Part shown: positions 1 to 4,757 of the stretch, piece by piece
Numbering within the stretch: position 1 is the stretch's first letter
Layout: each line of letters starts with the position of its first letter
Source: Bifidobacteriaceae bacterium
Lineage (GTDB): Bacteria; Actinomycetota; Actinomycetes; Actinomycetales; WQXJ01
Direction: 5' to 3'
DNA: 5,658 bases
Assembly: GCA_031255075.1 (NCBI GenBank)
Contig: JAIRTF010000225.1
Location: 1-5,658 of the forward strand
Notes under the pieces: model-generated
Databases searched by the model: none
What the model was told of the DNA's origin: nothing
The model's input: only the letters and a program-made list of their open reading frames with translations
Position numbers and translations under genes: made by a program

Positions 1-380
1 TGCTGACCTTGAACGCTCTGGTCGCGGCCAAAGAAGTGCTGATCCCAATCCAATGTGAGTACTACGCCCTGGAGGGCTTGTCGCAGTTGTTGAGGACAGT
101 GGACCGGGTCAGAGAATCCCTCAACCCGGAGTTGGTCCTCGGTGCCATAGTGCTGACCATGTATGACCAGCGCACCAACTTGGCCCAAGATGTGGTCAGG
201 GAGGTCCGGCAACACTTCGCCAATGAGGTGCTTGACACCACCATTCCACGCTCGGTGCGGGTTTCTGAGGCTCCGGGCTATGGGCAAAGCGTGATCACCT
301 ACGACCGGAACTCAAGCGGAGCGTTGGCTTACCTTGAAGCGGCACTCGAACTATCAACAAGGGCGGGAGGACACAACTGA
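1..380 (+). CDS. parA: Chromosome-partitioning ATPase ParA/Soj, C-terminal part (5' truncated)
   Basis: The reading frame is open from the left edge (codons begin at position 3) and ends at TGA 378-380, leaving about 125 residues. The visible part matches the C-terminal half of Soj/ParA. It begins with the helix after the Walker B region (LTLNALVAAKEVLIPIQCEY), continues with the strand IVLTMYDQRTNL, and has the conserved IPRSVRVSEAPGYGQSV block followed by a YDRNSSGALAYLEAA helix. The Walker A lysine and the Walker B Asp lie outside the window and cannot be checked. In this family ATP-dependent dimers bind DNA non-specifically, and ParB stimulates their ATPase so that replicated origins are moved apart. 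The TTG at 9-11 is internal to the protein and is not a start, because homology continues upstream of it. parB follows 72 bases downstream on the same strand, as in the usual parAB operon. The family assignment is firm; the N-terminus is unseen. Confidence 0.95.
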   Translation, partial: LTLNALVAAKEVLIPIQCEYYALEGLSQLLRTVDRVRESLNPELVLGAIVLTMYDQRTNLAQDVVREVRQHFANEVLDTTIPRSVRVSEAPGYGQSVITYDRNSSGALAYLEAALELSTRAGGHN

Positions 381-460
381 TGCCTGAGCCGAAAACTGGG
401 GCTGTGACACCCCGGCGGGCTGGAGCCAACCGTCCAGGAGAGGTGGCAACCAATGGCTGA
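380..460 (+). CDS. Possible 26-residue coupling mini-ORF between parA and parB
   Basis: An ATG at 380-382 shares its A with the parA stop (TGATG). It is preceded by a strong Shine-Dalgarno (GGAGG, 366-370) nine bases upstream. The frame runs 26 codons (it starts MPEPKTGAVT and is rich in Pro, Arg, Gly and Ala) and stops at TGA 458-460, just after the parB ATG (453-455), giving an ATGGCTGA overlap. The arrangement looks like translational coupling: ribosomes leaving parA could restart here and then deliver to parB. The peptide resembles no family I know and is too short to judge by composition. In DNA this GC-rich an open stretch of 26 codons can occur by chance, and parB also has its own ribosome binding site, so a coding role is only a possibility. 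Confidence 0.3.
   Translation: MPEPKTGAVTPRRAGANRPGEVATNG
436..443 (+). promoter_or_regulatory. Ribosome binding site of parB
   Basis: AGGAGAGG lies nine bases before the ATG at 453 and fixes the parB start. No other start codon is available in that frame upstream, because a TGA occurs at 405-407 and no ATG, GTG or TTG follows it before 453. Confidence 0.8.
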
Positions 461-1460
461 TCGCAAGACGGGTCTAGGCAAAGGCCTAGGCGCATTGATT
501 CCCCCAGCGCGAACCAGCCAGGCAAGTACAGGCGGGTCTTCCAAGAAACCGGCCCGCCCGGTAGACCTGCTGTTCACGTCCCAGTCCACCGGTCAGGGTT
601 CACCTCCGGCGCCGGATGCCGATCTGGTGGCGGTGCCAGGGGCAGAATTTGCCATGGTGCCGGTGGATGCGGTCCGCCCCAACCCGCGGCAGCCACGTGA
701 AGTTTTCGATGAAGAAGCCTTGGCAGAACTGGCGGCCTCAATCAAAGAGGTTGGCCTATTGCAGCCGGTGGTTCTCAGGCCGCTCAGCGAAGCCGGTACC
801 TATGAACTGGTGATGGGGGAGCGGCGCTGGCGGGCGGCCCAGCTGGCCAAGTTGAATGAGATCCCAGCCATAGTTCGCCAGACCGAGGATCAGGACTTGC
901 TGCGCGACGCACTCCTGGAGAATCTCCACCGGTCACAGTTGAACCCGTTAGAGGAGGCGGCGGCCTACCGCCAGCTGCTGGATGATTTTGACTGTACCCA
1001 TGAGGAACTGGCCAGCCGGATAGCTAGGTCCAGACCGCAGATTTCCAACACTCTGAGGCTGCTCAAACTGCCGCCCTTGGTTCAGAGGCGTTTGGCGGCC
1101 GGCGTGATCTCGGCCGGCCACGGCCGGGCGCTGCTGGCCCTGGAAGATGACGCCGCCAAGGAGCGCTTGGCGCAGCGAATTGTGGCTGAGGGACTATCGG
1201 TGCGGTCGACTGAAGAGATGGTCGCCGTAGGCGAAGTCCCACCGGAAGCCAAACCCAAGCGCGCCAAGGTACGTCCAGGCGGCCGCCGGGAAGCGTTGGA
1301 CGCACTTGAAGAACGCCTAGGTGACAAGCTGGACACCAAGGTGCGCGTCTCGCTGGGCAAGACCAAGGGGCGGGTCTCGATTGAGTTTGCCTCATTGGCG
1401 GACCTCAACCGCATCATCGAAGTGATCGCACCGGAAGACCCAGGCGTCCTCCAGTCCTGA
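453..1460 (+). CDS. parB: Chromosome-partitioning protein ParB (CTP-dependent parS-binding clamp)
   Basis: The 335-residue protein is of usual length for chromosomal ParB. The N-terminus has the conserved basic GLGKGLGALIP stretch (residues 7-17) that in this family contacts ParA, followed by a Ser/Pro-rich linker to about residue 64. The ParB/Srx CTPase fold spans about 66-170: VRPNPRQPRE (74-83), the CTP-binding GERRWRA (122-128) and ENLHRSQLNPLEEA (156-169). A helix-turn-helix follows at about 183-204 (EELASRIARSRPQISNTLRL), then the AGHGRALL segment (221-228). A charged linker (about 260-278) leads to the C-terminal dimerisation domain (about 279-326, ALDALEERLGDKL onward). All landmark motifs are intact, so the protein should load at parS, bind CTP, slide and stimulate ParA. 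It is probably co-transcribed with parA. The gene downstream is convergent, so the operon seems to end here. Confidence 0.97.
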   Translation: MADRKTGLGKGLGALIPPARTSQASTGGSSKKPARPVDLLFTSQSTGQGSPPAPDADLVAVPGAEFAMVPVDAVRPNPRQPREVFDEEALAELAASIKEVGLLQPVVLRPLSEAGTYELVMGERRWRAAQLAKLNEIPAIVRQTEDQDLLRDALLENLHRSQLNPLEEAAAYRQLLDDFDCTHEELASRIARSRPQISNTLRLLKLPPLVQRRLAAGVISAGHGRALLALEDDAAKERLAQRIVAEGLSVRSTEEMVAVGEVPPEAKPKRAKVRPGGRREALDALEERLGDKLDTKVRVSLGKTKGRVSIEFASLADLNRIIEVIAPEDPGVLQS

Positions 1461-1539
1461 ACGGCCCGAACCGGCAATCGCTGTGAGTCCTCTGTGTGCC
1501 CGGCCGGCCGTGAATGACCGCGAATCCCGAGCTGGTCGG
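1461..1539. other. Convergent intergenic gap after parB
   Basis: These 79 bases separate the 3' ends of parB (+) and the surface-protein gene (-). A 10-base palindrome CGGCCGGCCG sits at 1501-1510, and a 4-bp stem (CCGA/TCGG, 1527-1539) lies beside the minus-strand stop. Neither has an adjacent T-run on either strand, so no intrinsic terminator can be called with confidence. Confidence 0.5.
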
Positions 1540-3687
1540 TCAGCGGCTTTGCCGGCAGGCGCTCCGGAAGCGGCGGCCGACTACCAAGAAGGCCGCCCCC
1601 AGGCCAATCGTCAAGCCGGCAGTGCCCACAAACTGGCCGAGTGGGGTCTGGTTGCCGGTGACTGGCAGTCCTCCTTGCGGACCCGCTCCACTTACGCCGG
1701 AGGGAACCACTACTTCGAAGCTAGCCAAGCCGGTGGAGTTACCGGTCAGATCTAGCACCTCAACGCTGACCTGGTAGGTGCCAGCCTTGGTGTAGGCGTG
1801 TTCAAGGGCGAACTCTTGGCCTTGGAGGGTCAGTAGTTGGCGCCCCGAGCCGTCGCCGTAGTTGACCCAGGCTTCCCAAGTGTCGCTACCCGGGTCGGTG
1901 AAACTGCCTGGCCTTGACAGCAATCCGTTGGCTGCCAGGGTCTGGTTGGCTCCGGCCGACACTTGAGGTGCCACGTTCCGCGCTTCCACTGTCCAAGTGG
2001 TTTGGGAGGTTCGGCCCAGCATGTCCGTGACTCTCAACGAGACGCTGTAGTTACCGGCCACTGGCAGCGGCACTGTCACCTCAACTCCAGACCAGTCGCC
2101 GAAATCACCATCGCCGTCCAAATCCCAGGCGTAGGTCAAGCCGCCTGCCAAGGGGTTGATAGACCCTGCGGCGCTAAGCGTGACGGAGTTGCCTTCGACT
2201 TGGGTGGCTGGTCCGGCCACGGCCGCTTGGAGGGCCTGAACTGTATAGCGGACTGTGACCTGTGTATCGGCTGGCTGGGTTGTGGAAGCGCCGACCGGCC
2301 CGGTGGCTGCCACCTGGGCCACATCCGGCGTGTGCCCTTGAACAGCCGGTGTCGGCAGGACCGCGTAGCCGCTGTCTGCCGAGTAAGTCACCTGGCCAGT
2401 CAGCAGATCGGTGTCCACTACCCAGTCTTGGGTTTGAGTCACCGCGGGAGGTGTCCATTGGTCCGCGCCTTCATAAGTGACGGTTCGGGTGGTGGTCATT
2501 TGACTGACTTGGTGAACGTGGTTCAGGTGGACCGTGACCGCTTGATCGGTTGAGTTGTCGTCATCGAACAGAGCCGGCGCGTCGATCGAAGCAACCTGAT
2601 AGTTGGGGGGGATGGCGGCTTCGGCTTCGGTTTGGGCGTACGCAATCGGCTCCAGGGGCTGGCCGGACAGCTGAGTGCGGCTGCCCGGCAGGGGTGAGAC
2701 CACCGCACCGCCGGCTTCGTCATCGACGAAAACTACATGAGCTAAGGCCGGATCCAGTTCGGCTTCGGCGTAAAGGCGCTCTTCATAGGCTATGGTTACC
2801 GATTGACCGGGCAGCACCGTTTGGTCGCGCAACTGGTATTCGACGGCTGTGTCGACACCCTGGACAATGGTCTGGCCTGGCGTGAAGGAACCGTCGACAT
2901 TCTGGAAGCCGCTCAAGGTGTCAAAGTAGCTGTAGCCCCCAGCCACCAGTGCATCGCCTTCCAGCAGAGCCAGGTAGAGACGCAGGGACGAGTTCTCAAT
3001 GTAGACAGCCTTAGGACCGGCCTTGATAATCGGGATGCGGTCATCGGCGTCCAGTTGGGTATCCAAGAACACCCCAAAATTGAAGCCTTCAGCGGCCGTG
3101 GCGCCGGTGTTAGTGTAAGTCACCGTATGAGAGATTGCGCCCTGCTGGGTGATGTAGACAATCTCGCTGACCAGGATGGTGGCACCGGAGTAAGTCGTGG
3201 TGAACTCTTGGGCGATGGCCGTACCACCACGCCAAGGGCGGGTATAGACCGAACCATCCGTCACGTTTTGGATTCTGCGAGCGGAGGAAGCAGAACTCCA
3301 GTAGTGCCAACTGGTTGACGCGCTCCCGTATTGGTACGCGTAGGAGTGAGTCGTGCTGGGACTGGACAGGTCAACAATCAGGTTGGCGAATAGCGGGCCG
3401 CCTTCATAGGAAGCAGCCCGCAAGGTGACTTGGTAATCCACCTCGTTGCGCTCAAACGACAGCGTAGAGAGAACCTGGTTGGAGGAAGGGGCGGGGATCG
3501 CGGTCCAATCGGAGAAATCAACTGCCCCGTTGGGCAGGAGGCTCACAAGGTCAGCCGGCGGCGCGGCATCAGCGCGAGGGGAAGTCTTGGGCAGCAGCGC
3601 AGCCGCCGCGAACAGCGCCAAGGCTGCGGTCAACAGGCATGTCAGGGCGCGGCCCGGACGGCTGGTTGCTATTGAACGGAGGGTCAT
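1540..3687 (-). CDS. LPxTG cell-wall-anchored surface protein with Mub-type repeat and two PKD domains
   Basis: The 715-residue protein is read from ATG 3687, chosen because AAGGAG lies eight bases upstream and a signal peptide begins at once; the frame stays open upstream to 3867 but lacks homology-like features there. Residues 1-41 form a signal peptide: arginines, hydrophobic core about 14-32, and an A-D-A cleavage motif at 39-41. Residues about 45-312 form a large aromatic- and Thr/Ser-rich, probably beta-rich domain that I cannot assign. Residues about 316-482 match a Mub/MucBP mucus-binding repeat: VVFVDDEAGG, FDDDNSTDQAVTVHLNH (374-390), TTTRTVTYEG and a closing TQVTVRYT. Two PKD-type Ig-like domains follow (about 487-569 with YAWDLDGDGDFGD, and about 573-661 with NYGDGSG). 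The C-terminus is a sortase signal: LPVTG (674-678), hydrophobic stretch about 685-704, then RRFR. It is inferred to be displayed on peptidoglycan as an adhesin; the ligand is unknown. No sortase gene is in the window. Confidence 0.93.
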   Translation of the reverse strand: MTLRSIATSRPGRALTCLLTAALALFAAAALLPKTSPRADAAPPADLVSLLPNGAVDFSDWTAIPAPSSNQVLSTLSFERNEVDYQVTLRAASYEGGPLFANLIVDLSSPSTTHSYAYQYGSASTSWHYWSSASSARRIQNVTDGSVYTRPWRGGTAIAQEFTTTYSGATILVSEIVYITQQGAISHTVTYTNTGATAAEGFNFGVFLDTQLDADDRIPIIKAGPKAVYIENSSLRLYLALLEGDALVAGGYSYFDTLSGFQNVDGSFTPGQTIVQGVDTAVEYQLRDQTVLPGQSVTIAYEERLYAEAELDPALAHVVFVDDEAGGAVVSPLPGSRTQLSGQPLEPIAYAQTEAEAAIPPNYQVASIDAPALFDDDNSTDQAVTVHLNHVHQVSQMTTTRTVTYEGADQWTPPAVTQTQDWVVDTDLLTGQVTYSADSGYAVLPTPAVQGHTPDVAQVAATGPVGASTTQPADTQVTVRYTVQALQAAVAGPATQVEGNSVTLSAAGSINPLAGGLTYAWDLDGDGDFGDWSGVEVTVPLPVAGNYSVSLRVTDMLGRTSQTTWTVEARNVAPQVSAGANQTLAANGLLSRPGSFTDPGSDTWEAWVNYGDGSGRQLLTLQGQEFALEHAYTKAGTYQVSVEVLDLTGNSTGLASFEVVVPSGVSGAGPQGGLPVTGNQTPLGQFVGTAGLTIGLGAAFLVVGRRFRSACRQSR

Positions 3688-3695
3688 GGGGATTT

Positions 3696-3701
3696 CTCCT
3701 T
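3696..3701 (-). promoter_or_regulatory. Ribosome binding site of the surface-protein gene
   Basis: On the minus strand AAGGAG stands eight bases before ATG 3687. It decides the start in favour of this ATG over the in-frame codons available as far upstream as 3867. Confidence 0.8.
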
Positions 3702-3754
3702 GTGCTTCTAGGGGCGCTTTAGCGAGTGGTCCAAGAAAGGCGTGATCGCTAACA

Positions 3755-3774
3755 GCGAAAATAGCGGGTTTCGC
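3755..3774. repeat. Inverted repeat overlapping the surface-gene -10 element
   Basis: GCGAAA and TTTCGC are perfect reverse complements separated by 8 bases. The left arm contains part of the -10 element. Nearby are further short dyads with the same AGCG core: CGCT-AAC-AGCG at 3747-3757 and CGCT-TT-AGCG at 3715-3724. They could be operator half-sites or transcript hairpins, or simply chance in GC-rich sequence. Confidence 0.35.
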
Positions 3775-3786
3775 GGCTGTGGTCAA
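3758..3786 (-). promoter_or_regulatory. Candidate housekeeping-type promoter for the surface-protein gene
   Basis: On the minus strand a -35 element TTGACC (3786-3781) and a -10 element TATTTT (3763-3758) are separated by exactly 17 bases. Transcription would begin near 3751, giving a leader of about 64 bases before ATG 3687. The -35 matches the TTGACA consensus at five of six positions and the -10 matches TATAAT at four of six. A 6-bp stem (GCGAAA 3755-3760 with TTTCGC 3769-3774) overlaps the -10 and could be a regulator site. The call rests on motif and spacing only. Confidence 0.55.
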
Positions 3787-3866
3787 AAGCCGCAAGGGCG
3801 GTGCCGCGCCATGCGCACGCGTCCAGGGGCTCGATTCGTGGGCTCCTATCGCTATTGGGGCCGCCA

Positions 3867-3882
3867 TTCCCCACGCGGGGAG
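3867..3882 (-). terminator. Weak hairpin just after the transporter stop codon
   Basis: A TCCCC/GGGGA stem (with one further wobble pair) closes a 4-base loop and lies six bases beyond the minus-strand stop at 3889-3891. There is no U-tract after it, so it is at most a weak or U-less terminator or a 3'-end stabiliser. The same CCCC (3869-3872) can instead pair with GGGG at 3857-3860, giving two mutually exclusive hairpins. Confidence 0.3.
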
Positions 3883-3888
3883 TGTGCG

Positions 3889-4608
3889 TCAGCCGCCCAG
3901 GGGACCGGCGATGGCTGCTTCGTGGCGTTTGACCAGAGCCACCACCCGGTAGGTGGCGGGCAGCAGGACAACTTCCGCCAGGCATTTGTAGATGTACCCC
4001 AGCACAGCGTAGCCGATGAACTGAGCACCGGTAATAACGCCGAAAAACGCGATGAAGCAGAACACTGCTGTGTCTGCCAGTTCGCCTATCGCAGTGGAGG
4101 CGAGCAGGCGGACAGCCAGAGCCCGTTCCCCGGTCTTACGTTTGATGGCGGCCAAGGTGGCGGCGTTGAGTAGCTGGCCAGCCAAGTAGGCGGCCATCGA
4201 GGCAAGCACAATTCGGGGAACAAATCCCAGCACGGTTTCGAAAGCGGCCTGCCCTTCCCAGGATTGGGCCGGCGGGACAGCGCCAACCAACCAGAATGAG
4301 CCAGCGGCCAACACCGATCCAACAAACCCCAACCAGATGGCGCGCCGGGCCGCCCGAAGGCCGAAAACCTCCGTCAGCACATCGCCCAGAATGTAGGTCA
4401 GCGGAAACAGAAACGCCCCACCGTCAATGGTGACCGGCAGCGGCGAACCGAACAGGTGGATCTGCCCCAAACCAATCAGTTTCACAGCCGAGATATTGGA
4501 AATCACCAGTAGACACATGAACAGCCCCACCAGCGGGGCATACCAACTGCGGGTGGCGAGCGGCGCCTCAAGCCGGTTAGGAGATGACACCATCCAATCA
4601 TGACGCAC
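3889..4608 (-). CDS. Queuosine-precursor transporter family membrane protein (YhhQ/COG1738, formerly DUF165)
   Basis: The 239-residue protein is very hydrophobic, with about six predicted membrane segments (roughly 22-45, 65-82, 90-111, 133-153, 172-193 and 195-222). It carries typical family blocks: GGAFLFPLTYILGDVLTEVFG with acidic residues in the membrane (63-83), ARRAIWLGF (87-95), RIVLASMAAYLAGQLLNA (132-149), STAIGELADTAVF (171-183) and YKCLAEVVLLPATYRVV (207-223). Characterised members import queuosine precursors (preQ0, preQ1 or queuine) used for the tRNA wobble modification at GUN anticodons. The substrate here is inferred from family only. The start is uncertain: GTG 4608 gives the full length, while ATG 4593 or GTG 4590 would remove five or six residues. 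None has a clear Shine-Dalgarno. No other queuosine gene and no preQ1 riboswitch-like leader is visible. It lies on the same strand as the surface gene but 201 bases away, so it is probably a separate unit. Confidence 0.88.
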   Translation of the reverse strand: MRHDWMVSSPNRLEAPLATRSWYAPLVGLFMCLLVISNISAVKLIGLGQIHLFGSPLPVTIDGGAFLFPLTYILGDVLTEVFGLRAARRAIWLGFVGSVLAAGSFWLVGAVPPAQSWEGQAAFETVLGFVPRIVLASMAAYLAGQLLNAATLAAIKRKTGERALAVRLLASTAIGELADTAVFCFIAFFGVITGAQFIGYAVLGYIYKCLAEVVLLPATYRVVALVKRHEAAIAGPLGG

Positions 4609-4757
4609 CAGTCCGGGTTGTGTGGCGGCCCAGGTGGCGCCTGTCCGCCGCCTTTGGCGAACCGGCCCCAGCGTGGTGGATGCTCTTCGGTGACCGCTCT
4701 GCGCTCTGCGCGTAAAGGGCTTCCCGTCCCATGTGGTAGCTGCGCTAACGTGACAGA
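4609..4757. other. Divergent intergenic region between the transporter and the membrane-protein gene
   Basis: These 149 bases must hold the promoters of both divergent genes. For the + strand gene a leaderless-type -10 is visible at 4746-4751. For the minus-strand transporter I see no convincing -35/-10 pair. A 7-base unit CGCTCTG is repeated in tandem at 4695-4701 and 4702-4708, with no evident role. Confidence 0.5.
4746..4751 (+). promoter_or_regulatory. Candidate -10 element for leaderless transcription of the 4758 gene
   Basis: TAACGT fits the TAnnnT form of actinobacterial -10 elements and ends six bases before the GTG at 4758. That spacing would put the transcription start on the start codon itself. 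No Shine-Dalgarno precedes this GTG, which agrees with a leaderless mRNA. No clear -35 is seen. Confidence 0.45.

Noticed and set aside
689..704. CACGTG-centred sequence in parB resembling a parS site
   Set aside because: Only the CACGTG core matches the parS consensus TGTTTCACGTGAAACA; the left arm (GCAGC) does not match and the right arm (AAGTT) matches at just two positions.
1483..1777. Forward frames of about 90 codons after parB
   Set aside because: They lie antisense to the LPVTG end of the surface gene, lack ribosome binding sites and show no domain-like features.
1963..3318. Long forward frames inside the surface-protein region
   Set aside because: They are antisense mirror frames produced by GC bias; the minus-strand frame has clear domains along its whole length.
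3637..3648. Possible lipobox (ALTC) in the surface-protein signal peptide
   Set aside because: Thr rather than Gly/Ala/Ser precedes the Cys, the Cys lies at the start of the hydrophobic core, and the protein already has an LPVTG anchor and an ADA cleavage site.
3688..3867. 60-codon upstream extension of the surface-protein frame
   Set aside because: The signal peptide begins at the ATG at 3687, which has AAGGAG at correct spacing. The extension contains the predicted promoter and shows no signal sequence of its own.
4609..4757. preQ1 riboswitch upstream of the transporter
   Set aside because: No sequence like the preQ1-I signature (AGAGGTTCTAGC with a CTAAGG-like 3' part) was found on the minus strand.
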